Source of the DNA: an uncultured Erysipelotrichaceae bacterium
GTDB lineage: Bacteria; Bacillota_I; Bacilli_A; RF39; UBA660
Reading direction: 5' to 3'
Length of the DNA stretch: 5,706 bases
Assembly (NCBI GenBank): GCA_902783215.1
Contig: CACZQD010000016.1
Coordinates: forward strand, 1 to 5,706
In this document: in pieces, positions 1-5,308 of the stretch
Position numbering within the stretch: position 1 is the first letter of the stretch
Layout of the letters: the number at the start of each line of letters is the position of its first letter
The notes under the pieces: model-generated
Told to the model about the DNA's origin: nothing
The model's input: only the letters and a program-made list of their open reading frames with translations
Databases searched by the model: none
Translations under genes and position numbers: made by a program

Positions 1-462
1 AAAAAAGAGCTTAATTTAGATAATGAGTATTCTATTAGTCAGTTTCAAATTTGTCCGTTTGAAAAATTAAAAATAGGTGAATCATCTTTAATTCATTCTC
101 TGAGAAATGAAGGTTTTGAATATGTAATAGGTGTTATGGATGCAAAAAATAATAGAGTAATTGAAATTGTTAATGGACATTCATATAAATATATTGAGAT
201 GGTTTCAGGATATATGTTAAATAAGCAAAGAATTATTGACAATAAAAGATATGCTATTTGTCCTATTTACGTATCAAAATATGGATTAACTAATGATGAA
301 ATAGAAAGAATTAATGAAATTACTCGTAAATTATCTAATAATGAAGAATTTATTGATGGTAATTATATTATGACTAATTCAGAATATCGTGATTCTATTA
401 AAAACTATAAAAATAAAGAAAATCAAAAATTTAAAATTATAAAGAAGAAAAAGGGATTATAA
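1..462 (+). CDS. Hypothetical protein, C-terminal part (5' end outside window)
   Basis: I do not recognise this protein. The frame is open from the first base of the window through 462 (153 residues visible, TAA stop). The gene therefore very probably starts upstream, and the internal ATG at 136 has no convincing ribosome binding site. The visible part is a mixed alpha/beta-looking soluble domain with alternating hydrophobic and polar residues (for example EYVIGVMDAKNNRVIEIVNG around residues 40-59). It then has a charged helical stretch and ends in a very basic tail (FKIIKKKKGL). Two cysteines (residues 18 and 87) both sit in a Cys-Pro dipeptide (ICPF, ICPI). No membrane segment or signal peptide is visible in this part. 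The stop codon lies one base before the start of the nucleoside phosphorylase gene, and the basic tail codons supply that gene's Shine-Dalgarno sequence, so the two are probably co-transcribed and translationally coupled. A role in nucleoside metabolism is only a guess from position. Confidence 0.75.
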   Translation, partial: KKELNLDNEYSISQFQICPFEKLKIGESSLIHSLRNEGFEYVIGVMDAKNNRVIEIVNGHSYKYIEMVSGYMLNKQRIIDNKRYAICPIYVSKYGLTNDEIERINEITRKLSNNEEFIDGNYIMTNSEYRDSIKNYKNKENQKFKIIKKKKGL

Positions 463-463
463 T

Positions 464-1738
464 ATGGATATATTAGAAATAATTGATAAGAAAAGATTAG
501 GTAAAGAATTAACTAAAGAAGAATTAACATTTTTTGTTAATGGTTTTTTAGATGGAAAAATAAAGGATTATCAGATGAGTGCTTTACTAATGGCTATTAC
601 AATTAATGGTATGACTGATCAAGAAACTACTTTTCTTACTGATGTAATGTTAAATAGTGGGGATATATTAGATACTAGTATGATTAATGGATTAGTACTT
701 GATAAACATTCTACTGGTGGTATTGGGGATAAAGTTACATTAGTTTTATGCCCATTACTTGCTTCTTTTGGTATTAAAATTGCTAAAATGAGTGGTAGAG
801 GATTAGGATATACTGGAGGAACTATTGATAAATTAGAAAGTATTCCAGGATTTAAAGTTGATTTAACAGAAGAAGAATTCTTTAAACAAGTAAATGATAT
901 AGGAATTGTTATTAGTAGTCCTAATAAAGATTTAGATAAAGCTGATAAAAAGATTTATGCTTTAAGAGATGTTACTAGTACTGTATCAATTATTCCTTTA
1001 ATAGCTTCAAGTATTATGTCTAAAAAGTTAGCATGTAATGCAGATGTGATATTAATTGACGTTAAAGTAGGAAATGGAGCTTTAATGAAAAATATTGAAG
1101 ATGCTAAAGCTTTAGCGCGTCTTCTTTGTAAGTTAGGTAGATGCCATAATAAAGCTGTTATTTGTTTGCTTAGTAATATGGATCAGCCATTAGGATATGC
1201 TATTGGTAATGCATTAGAAGTTAAAGAAAGTATAATGACATTACAAGGAAATGGTCCTAGTGACTTATTAGAAATAGTTGTTAAATTAGCTACAATGGTT
1301 ATTGGACCTATTAATAAAATAACAGAAGAAGAAGCAAGAGATTTAGTATTTAAGCAATTAAATAATGGATTAGCTTATAATAAGTTTAAAGAATTTGTTG
1401 AATATCAAGGCGGAGATTTAGAAAAATTAAGTGTTAGTTCTAAAATTATATCAATTAAGAGTGATCGAAGTGGTTACATTAATCAAATTGATAGCCAAAA
1501 ACTTGGTAGTTTAGCCAACTTATTGGGAGCTGGAAAACAAACAGAAGAAGATACTATTGATTATGAAGTAGGTATTGTTTCGTCTAAAAAAGTTGGTGAT
1601 TATGTAAATGTTAATGAAGAACTATTAAGACTTTATATAAATGAAAAAACTATTGATATTACTGAATTATTATCTTGCTTTGTTATTGATAATCAGTTAA
1701 GAGAGACACAACCAGTTATATATGGAATTATTAAATAG
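464..1738 (+). CDS. pdp: Pyrimidine-nucleoside phosphorylase (thymidine phosphorylase family)
   Basis: Catalyses reversible phosphorolysis of (deoxy)uridine and/or thymidine to free base and (deoxy)ribose 1-phosphate in the cytoplasm (pyrimidine salvage and use of the sugar as carbon source). The 424-residue length fits the family (about 430). The N-terminal helical domain covers about residues 1-65. The alpha/beta phosphate-binding domain carries KHSTGG (81-86) and SGRGLGYTGGTIDKLE (110-125). The pyrimidine-binding residues Arg168 (YALRDVT), Ser183 and Lys187 (ASSIMSKK) are present, and a PYNP C-terminal domain covers about 335-405 (GYINQID, LLGAGK, KVGDYV). Lys81, Ser83, Ser110, Thr120, Arg168, Ser183 and Lys187 match the catalytic and binding set of E. 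coli DeoA with a constant offset of three, so the enzyme should be active. The start ATG has AAGGGA about eight bases upstream and follows the previous stop by one base. Whether it prefers thymidine alone (deoA) or both uridine and thymidine (pdp) cannot be settled from sequence; the firmicute context favours Pdp. Confidence 0.96.
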   Translation: MDILEIIDKKRLGKELTKEELTFFVNGFLDGKIKDYQMSALLMAITINGMTDQETTFLTDVMLNSGDILDTSMINGLVLDKHSTGGIGDKVTLVLCPLLASFGIKIAKMSGRGLGYTGGTIDKLESIPGFKVDLTEEEFFKQVNDIGIVISSPNKDLDKADKKIYALRDVTSTVSIIPLIASSIMSKKLACNADVILIDVKVGNGALMKNIEDAKALARLLCKLGRCHNKAVICLLSNMDQPLGYAIGNALEVKESIMTLQGNGPSDLLEIVVKLATMVIGPINKITEEEARDLVFKQLNNGLAYNKFKEFVEYQGGDLEKLSVSSKIISIKSDRSGYINQIDSQKLGSLANLLGAGKQTEEDTIDYEVGIVSSKKVGDYVNVNEELLRLYINEKTIDITELLSCFVIDNQLRETQPVIYGIIK

Positions 1739-1755
1739 TGTAAAGTTTTGTCAAG

Positions 1756-1782
1756 TTGTAAAAAAATAATTGATTTTATAAT
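1756..1782 (+). promoter_or_regulatory. Possible weak sigma-A promoter for rpoZ-yihY
   Basis: The short gap after pdp holds TATAAT at 1777-1782, with TTGTAA at 1756-1761 as the best -35. The 15-base spacer is shorter than ideal. An alternative pair is TTGATT (1770-1775), 17 bases, TATGCT (1793-1798). No terminator is visible between pdp and rpoZ, so read-through from pdp is also plausible. Any AT-rich gap gives matches like these. Confidence 0.3.
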
Positions 1783-1819
1783 TTATTTGATATATGCTTA
1801 TTATAGGGAGGGGATAAAT

Positions 1820-2017
1820 ATGATATATCCTTCAATTGATAAGTTATTAAATCAAGTTGGATCTAAATATCTTTTAGTAAACATTGTTTCAGCTCGCGTT
1901 AAAGAGATGAAAGACAAGAATTATTATCAAATGCATGACAATGAATATCAGTCTAAAAAAGATATTGGAAAAGCATTAGAAGAAATATCTAAAGATTTAA
2001 TTAAAATAAAGGAGTAA
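1820..2017 (+). CDS. rpoZ: DNA-directed RNA polymerase omega subunit
   Basis: Encodes the small omega subunit, which binds the beta' subunit and helps assembly and stability of core RNA polymerase. The 65-residue product begins MIYPSIDKLLNQVGSKYLLV, the canonical omega N-terminus (firmicute form M-L-x-P-S-x-D-x-L-L-x-x-x-x-S-K-Y-x-L-V). It continues with a SARVKEM helix matching the conserved A-x-R-A-R/K-x-L element and the IGKALEEI helix (49-56) typical of the C-terminal half. The length is normal for firmicute omega. The frame is open back to a TTG at 1748, but the ATG at 1820 is chosen because the omega N-terminus starts exactly there and a very strong Shine-Dalgarno (GGGAGGGG, 1806-1813) sits six bases upstream. 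In many Bacillota rpoZ follows gmk; here it sits between pdp and yihY. The end of the gene contains the AAAGGAG that serves yihY, three bases after the stop. Confidence 0.93.
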   Translation: MIYPSIDKLLNQVGSKYLLVNIVSARVKEMKDKNYYQMHDNEYQSKKDIGKALEEISKDLIKIKE

Positions 2018-2020
2018 TTT

Positions 2021-2851
2021 ATGAAAAGGGTAAAAAAAGTGTCAAAAAGTTTATGGGATATTATTATGCAACCAGAAATGATTCATCTTCCTGGACATTT
2101 AGCTTTTTTTATTGTCTTATCTATTTTTCCTATTCTAACTTTAATAGGATTTGTTGCTTCTTTTTTTAATGTCTCTGTATCTAATTTAATTAATTTAGCT
2201 AATAATAGTTTACCAAGTAATATAACTAATGTTATTATTCCATATATTCAAGGAAAAGGCTTTGATGGTAACGTATTATTTTTTGTAATAGTTGGTTTCT
2301 TTTTAGCTAGTAATGGTACACATGCAATAATACTAGAAAGTAATTTAATGTATCATTTTGAGAATAATAGTTATATAAAAAGAAGAATAAAAGCATTCTT
2401 AATGATCATTATGTTAATATTATTATTTGTATTTCTTCTTGGTTTTATAACTTTTGGCAATCAATTATTTCATTTGTTACTTAAATCAATATCTATTGAT
2501 TATATAAGTAATATCGTGTATTGGTTGTTCTTTATTTTGAAATGGCCATTTGCAATGTTTATTATTTATTTTATGGTTAAACTTCTATATACAATTGCAC
2601 CAGATGAATTGATTCCAAGTAGGACAACCTCTAAGGGTGCATTATTTACAACAATAAGTTGGACAATAGCAACCACTATATTTACACTATATGTTAGATA
2701 TTTTGCTCTTTATGATATTTTTTATGGAAGTATGGCTAATATTATTATTGTAGTACTTTGGATATATATATTGTCATTTGTATTTGTAATAGGTATGGGA
2801 ATTAATTCTAAACAAATGTATAAAATAAAAAAAGATAATGATAATAAATAA
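2021..2851 (+). CDS. YihY/BrkB family inner-membrane protein
   Basis: An integral membrane protein of the YihY/BrkB (UPF0761-like) family; the molecular function is not established. Older databases call it ribonuclease BN in error. The 276 residues contain about six hydrophobic helices, roughly at 25-49, 83-99, 123-148, 165-190, 206-228 and 238-262. Family hallmarks are visible. After the first basic segment comes LAFFIVLSIFPILTLIG (27-43), then SNGTHAIILESNLMY (97-111), then the Y-x-x-x-P element YTIAPDELIP (190-199). Last comes a GALF-x(6)-W element (206-216) followed by LYVRYFALYDIFYGSMANI (223-241), with its invariant YGS before the final helix. The C-terminal tail is short, Lys/Asn-rich and presumably cytoplasmic. 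The start is supported by AAAGGAG six bases upstream, overlapping the end of rpoZ, so the two genes are co-translated. The transcript probably ends at the hairpin at 2947-2971. Confidence 0.9.
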   Translation: MKRVKKVSKSLWDIIMQPEMIHLPGHLAFFIVLSIFPILTLIGFVASFFNVSVSNLINLANNSLPSNITNVIIPYIQGKGFDGNVLFFVIVGFFLASNGTHAIILESNLMYHFENNSYIKRRIKAFLMIIMLILLFVFLLGFITFGNQLFHLLLKSISIDYISNIVYWLFFILKWPFAMFIIYFMVKLLYTIAPDELIPSRTTSKGALFTTISWTIATTIFTLYVRYFALYDIFYGSMANIIIVVLWIYILSFVFVIGMGINSKQMYKIKKDNDNK

Positions 2852-2852
2852 T

Positions 2853-2946
2853 GGTACTATTATTACCGTAGTACTTAATACAGACTACCTTTAGTACTGA
2901 ATAGTTTTGGTAAAACAGGGTAAGTATTAATTTAAATGGTAATGCG
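2853..2946 (+). other. Intergenic segment with several inverted repeats, possible structured RNA tail
   Basis: Between the yihY stop and its terminator the sequence is unusually rich in short complementary pairs. GTACTA (2854-2859) pairs with TAGTAC (2869-2874). ATTACC (2862-2867) pairs with GGTAAT (2938-2943). TTAATAC (2875-2881) pairs with GTATTAA (2924-2930). ACT/AGT (2884-2895) and GTTTT/AAAAC (2904-2916) form small hairpins inside. The second, third and inner pairings nest into a branched fold, whereas the first competes with the second. I recognise no known RNA family. The string TGGTAATGCGG just before the terminator resembles a degenerate T-box core, but there is no room for a T-box stem I. 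It could be a 3' UTR, a small RNA or chance pairing in AT-rich DNA. Confidence 0.35.
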
Positions 2947-2971
2947 GAACCGATATGTTCGGTTCTTTTTT
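2947..2971 (+). terminator. Rho-independent terminator after yihY
   Basis: A 7-bp stem GAACCGA/TCGGTTC (2947-2953 with 2959-2965) closes a five-base loop TATGT and is followed at once by six T (2966-2971). The GC content of the stem stands out against the surrounding AT-rich DNA. It lies about 95 bases after the yihY stop and 160 bases before the next gene, so it separates the pdp-rpoZ-yihY transcription unit from the surface-protein gene. Confidence 0.8.
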
Positions 2972-3068
2972 GATTATATAAAATAATATCATAAAGGCAT
3001 ATAGATGAGTACAAATGAAAGTGATTTGACTTTAATTAAAAGGATTTATTAATAGTAACTAAAAGAGA

Positions 3069-3097
3069 TTTACATTATTAAAATATTATGGTAAAAT
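3069..3097 (+). promoter_or_regulatory. Sigma-A promoter of the surface-protein gene
   Basis: TTTACA (3069-3074) and TAAAAT (3092-3097) are separated by exactly 17 bases, and TG at 3089-3090 gives an extended -10 (TGGTAAAAT). Transcription would start near 3104 with a 5' leader of roughly 27 bases containing AGGGTG (3117-3122) eight bases before the ATG. This is the best vegetative promoter on the + strand of the window. The rest of 2972-3068 shows no gene or other clear signal. Confidence 0.7.
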
Positions 3098-3130
3098 TTA
3101 TTTGAGATAGAAAAATAGGGTGAATTCATT

Positions 3131-3967
3131 ATGAAAAAAGAAAACAAATATTCAGGTAGTAACTTTAGTTGCCAACACCCAAAGTTATGTAAATGGTTAA
3201 AGAGTAATTTTATATCATTTTTAATAGGTGGATCAATTTCACTTGTATTAACTGTGTCAGCAACCGTAATACTCCATAGTGGACAAGTTAGATATAAAGA
3301 TAATAAGAGTGTTGAGACTGCTATAAATGAGTTATATGAGAAAGCAGATGAAATAAAGTATGCTGAGATGAATAAAATGGGTTGTGATCAATGTACTAAA
3401 TTAGAATATCTCGAAAGTACAGGAACACAGTATATAGATACAGGTATTATAGGCAAATCTGGTCAATCTTCTCTTGCAAAATTTATGTATAATGAAGTAT
3501 CAAATAACACTTCTATTGACTATGACCATGCCCTATTAGGATGTAGGAATGTTAATACTAGATTTTATTTTTATCTAAATAGTTATGATGGTGTTAGTAA
3601 ATTTTTGATTGGTTATTCTAATTATTATTTTTCAAACATTAAAACAGAAAAAGAAACATTATATGAAGCTGAAACAATATTGAATGTTAATCAACAAAAG
3701 TTGATAGTTAACAACAATGTATATGAGGTAAATAATGGAGATATTATCAACACAAATTTAAACATGTACGTTTTTGCATTAAATCATAATAATAATCCAA
3801 TATCTTTCAGTAAGGTAAATTTATATTATTTAAAAGTATATGATTCTAGTATATTAGTTCGTGATTATATTCCAGTTCTTGATAAAAATAATCGTCCATG
3901 TTTATTTGATAAAGTAAGTAAAACATGTTTCTATAATCAAGGAACAGGAGAATTCTTATATGGATAA
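3131..3967 (+). CDS. Membrane-anchored surface protein with LamG/concanavalin-like domain
   Basis: A 278-residue protein, probably held in the membrane by its N-terminus and facing outward. Residues 1-26 are polar and basic with two Cys (14, 20), and residues 27-49 form one hydrophobic helix (FISFLIGGSISLVL...). A short segment QVRYKDNKSVETAINELYEK (52-71) resembles the 'Y..s.v..A(I/L).(E/D)LY' linker that recurs in surface proteins of gut Bacillota. After a CDQC pair (85-88) comes KLEYLESTGTQYIDTGI (90-106), the signature opening of a family of lectin/LamG-like beta-sandwich domains found in bacterial surface and phage-associated proteins. The domain ends with LVRDYIPVLDKNNRPCLFD and FYNQGTGEFLYG (242-278), its usual closing segment. 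Ligand and function are unknown. No sortase motif or enzymatic motif is visible. The gene is monocistronic, with its own promoter and terminator, beside a tRNA gene, which is consistent with an accessory gene, though composition does not differ from its neighbours by eye. Confidence 0.72.
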   Translation: MKKENKYSGSNFSCQHPKLCKWLKSNFISFLIGGSISLVLTVSATVILHSGQVRYKDNKSVETAINELYEKADEIKYAEMNKMGCDQCTKLEYLESTGTQYIDTGIIGKSGQSSLAKFMYNEVSNNTSIDYDHALLGCRNVNTRFYFYLNSYDGVSKFLIGYSNYYFSNIKTEKETLYEAETILNVNQQKLIVNNNVYEVNNGDIINTNLNMYVFALNHNNNPISFSKVNLYYLKVYDSSILVRDYIPVLDKNNRPCLFDKVSKTCFYNQGTGEFLYG

Positions 3968-3972
3968 TAAAA

Positions 3973-4004
3973 AAAGCTTTGGTAGGCAAAGCTTTATTTT
4001 TTTT
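3973..4004. terminator. Bidirectional rho-independent terminator between surface-protein gene and tRNA-Arg
   Basis: A 9-bp stem AAAGCTTTG/CAAAGCTTT (3973-3981 with 3987-3995) with a five-base loop GTAGG. On the + strand it is followed by A and eight T (3997-4004), ending the gene that stops at 3967. On the - strand the A run at 3969-3975 becomes a T tract, so the same hairpin ends the convergent tRNA-Arg transcript immediately after its CCA end. Confidence 0.88.
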
Positions 4005-4005
4005 A

Positions 4006-4082
4006 TGGTGTCCCAGAAGGGATTCGAACCCCTGACACTCGCCTTAGAAGGGCGATGCTCTATCCAGCTGAGCTACTGAGAC
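4006..4082 (-). tRNA. tRNA-Arg, anticodon UCU
   Basis: The - strand reads as a complete 77-nt cloverleaf. The acceptor GTCTCAG/CTGGGAC has one G-U pair. The D arm is GCTC/GAGC and the anticodon stem is TCGCC/GGCGA with loop CTTCTAA. The variable region is GTGTC and the T arm is AGGGG/CCCTT with loop TTCGAAT. The discriminator is A and CCA is encoded (4006-4008). The anticodon TCT lies at 4046-4048 and reads AGA/AGG, with AGA the major Arg codon expected in such an AT-rich genome. It is convergent with the surface-protein gene and shares its terminator. Confidence 0.97.
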
Positions 4083-4097
4083 GTCTCAAACAATATA

Positions 4098-4126
4098 ATT
4101 ATACAATAAAAAAATATATTATTCAA
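4098..4126 (-). promoter_or_regulatory. Sigma-A promoter of tRNA-Arg
   Basis: On the - strand TTGAAT (4126-4121) and a perfect TATAAT (4103-4098) are separated by 17 bases, placing the transcription start near 4091, about nine bases before the tRNA 5' end. The -35 box overlaps the gerM stop codon. No terminator separates gerM from the tRNA, so sporulation transcripts may also run through the tRNA to the shared terminator. Confidence 0.82.
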
Positions 4127-5045
4127 GACTTTTTAAATCAGTTTTCTTAATTTCTTGATCATTTACTACGAATGATACACTTTCTACATTATAATTATCT
4201 TCTATTGACATACATATTGTATCAATGACTTCTTTTAATATTTCTTGATTATCACTATCATTTAAAATGTAATCATTAAATACTAGTTTAAAATTATTAT
4301 TTTCAAGAGATGATGATACTAATCTAGTATTACTATTTAAATAACTCATTAATTTATGATTATAATTGGTATGACTTAGTTCATCAACAATTATTTCTAT
4401 TTTATCTCTTGTATCATTTGATACTTTTGTTACAGGAACATAATATTCTTGATTATGAAAATTTTCAATATAATAAATAGTTGTTTGGTTTATATTTTTA
4501 TCACTCGTAATATTGTATTCTTTATTAATACCAAAACTTCTATCTAAAGTAGCTGGTATTTTTGTTTTTGATTTTGGTAACATAGTTAATATTTCTCCAT
4601 CAATATATATAATTACATAATCTACACCATCTATATTAGTTAAAGTATATACAATTGATTCTATCATTTTTTCTTCTTTCTTTTTTGATACATTTAATAG
4701 TTCTTTAGAAAAATCAATTTTAATAATATTACCTTCATATTTAATACTATTTATTTTTGTCTTTTTTGGAATTGTTCCTTTAAAGATTTTACTATTACCA
4801 CTTATCAAGCTATTAATTAATTCACGAGCTTTTTTCTCTGTTTCTGTATTTTTTATATCAATAGATACTCTTGTAAGATATTCTCGATTATTTTCTAGAA
4901 AAACGAATGCTTTATTATTTTGATCAACATATTCAACAACTTGTTTAGTTTTTAGATTTTTATTTGGTATAAAATGGAGAATAGATAGTGAAAAAATAGC
5001 TAAACTACAGACTAATATTTTTTTTAAAGACATTCTTTTAAGCAT
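4119..5045 (-). CDS. gerM: GerM-type sporulation protein with two GerMN domains
   Basis: A 308-residue protein made in the mother cell and placed at the outer forespore membrane. In B. subtilis GerM supports assembly of the SpoIIIA-SpoIIQ complex and is needed for engulfment and germination. An N-terminal hydrophobic segment (about 10-27) is followed by two copies of the GerMN domain. The first (about 46-155) carries the hallmark GTIPKKTKINSIKYEGNIIK (90-109) leading into IDFSKEL. The second (about 188-302) has the equivalent LMSYLNSNTRLVSSSLENNN segment followed by FKLVFNDYIL. The tandem layout equals that of B. subtilis GerM (366 residues, lipoprotein), but no good lipobox is present (Cys13 is preceded by V), so it is probably a membrane-anchored variant. 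The frame is open to a TTG at 5081, but the ATG at 5045 is preferred. AGGTG lies five bases upstream (5055-5051), and the TTG lies inside the gerE terminator. It lies downstream of gerE and spoIIIAH on the same strand. Confidence 0.88.
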   Translation of the reverse strand: MLKRMSLKKILVCSLAIFSLSILHFIPNKNLKTKQVVEYVDQNNKAFVFLENNREYLTRVSIDIKNTETEKKARELINSLISGNSKIFKGTIPKKTKINSIKYEGNIIKIDFSKELLNVSKKKEEKMIESIVYTLTNIDGVDYVIIYIDGEILTMLPKSKTKIPATLDRSFGINKEYNITSDKNINQTTIYYIENFHNQEYYVPVTKVSNDTRDKIEIIVDELSHTNYNHKLMSYLNSNTRLVSSSLENNNFKLVFNDYILNDSDNQEILKEVIDTICMSIEDNYNVESVSFVVNDQEIKKTDLKSLE

Positions 5046-5059
5046 TATATCACCTAATG

Positions 5060-5090
5060 TATTATATGAAAAAAAGTACAATTAATGTAC
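5060..5090 (-). promoter_or_regulatory. Putative sigma-E (mother-cell) promoter of gerM
   Basis: On the - strand CATATAAT (5068-5061) closely matches the sigma-E -10 consensus (CATACAnT). GTACATT (5090-5084), 15 bases upstream, matches five of seven positions of the -35 consensus (G/T-A/C-ATATT). CATATAATA also fits the sigma-K -10 pattern CATAnnnTA, but AC is then 18 bases upstream, a little far. A sigma-A reading of TATAAT has no adequate -35. The start would be near 5053, leaving a very short leader with AGGTG. The promoter lies inside the gerE terminator. Confidence 0.45.
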
Positions 5091-5093
5091 TTT
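5069..5093 (-). terminator. Rho-independent terminator after gerE
   Basis: On the - strand an 8-bp stem AAAGTACA/TGTACTTT (5093-5086 with 5080-5073) encloses the loop TTAAT and merges into seven consecutive T (5075-5069). It starts two bases after the gerE stop codon. The stem has only two G-C pairs, so termination is probably partial and some transcripts may continue into gerM. Confidence 0.6.
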
Positions 5094-5094
5094 A

Positions 5095-5301
5095 TTATAA
5101 CGAAATTTCTCCAAGTCTTAATAGTTCTACAACCGCACTTGATCTTCCTTTTACTCCAAGTTTTTGTATAGCATTTGAAATGTGATTTCTAACAGTTTTT
5201 TCACTTATTTTTAAAATTTGTGCGATTTCACTAGTAGTTTTATTACTAATTAATAAATCAAATACTTGTTTTTCTCTATTCGTTAATATTTTTTTGGTCA
5301 T
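5095..5301 (-). CDS. gerE: GerE, LuxR-type late sporulation transcription factor
   Basis: A 68-residue stand-alone helix-turn-helix protein of the LuxR/FixJ output-domain type without any receiver domain. In B. subtilis GerE (74 residues) acts in the mother cell, activating or repressing sigma-K genes for spore coat assembly and germination. The match covers the entire protein. It runs from LTNREKQVFDLL (6-17) through KTTSEIAQILKISEKTVRNH (21-40), the helix-turn-helix, to ISNAIQKLGVKGRS and the closing AVVELLRLGEISL. The block from SEKTVRNHISNA to the C-terminus is nearly that of B. subtilis GerE as I remember it. The frame is open to a TTG at 5319, which would give 74 residues, but the ATG at 5301 is preferred because GTGAGG lies five bases upstream (5312-5307). 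The TTG has no suitable ribosome binding site. Neighbours are spoIIIAH upstream and gerM downstream, all on the same strand. Confidence 0.93.
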   Translation of the reverse strand: MTKKILTNREKQVFDLLISNKTTSEIAQILKISEKTVRNHISNAIQKLGVKGRSSAVVELLRLGEISL

Positions 5302-5308
5302 AAGATCC

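Noticed and set aside
1748..1819. N-terminal extension of rpoZ from a TTG codon
   Set aside because: Omega proteins start at the MxxPSxD motif, which coincides with an ATG preceded by a very strong ribosome binding site.
2904..2971. T-box riboswitch
   Set aside because: TGGTAATGCGG resembles a T-box core at 8 of 10 positions, but there is no space or sequence for stem I with a specifier loop, and the downstream gene is not amino-acid related.
2808..3014. 68-codon open frame on the - strand overlapping the yihY end and the terminator
   Set aside because: It crosses a good + strand terminator and the end of yihY, has no family resemblance and no ribosome binding site; it is a chance frame.
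3005..3052. 15-codon reading frame MSTNESDLTLIKRIY upstream of the surface-protein gene
   Set aside because: AAAGG precedes it, but it is very short, lies upstream of the best promoter, and shows no link to the following gene; a decayed gene start cannot be excluded.
4006..4082. Integration (att) site at the tRNA 3' end
   Set aside because: No second copy of the tRNA 3' segment and no integrase gene are in the window.
5046..5060. GerE binding site (TAGGT core) just upstream of gerM
   Set aside because: The core coincides with the gerM ribosome binding site and the flanks fit the consensus poorly.
5046..5081. Twelve-residue extension of gerM from a TTG
   Set aside because: The TTG lies in the gerE terminator hairpin, and AGGTG is correctly spaced for the ATG at 5045.
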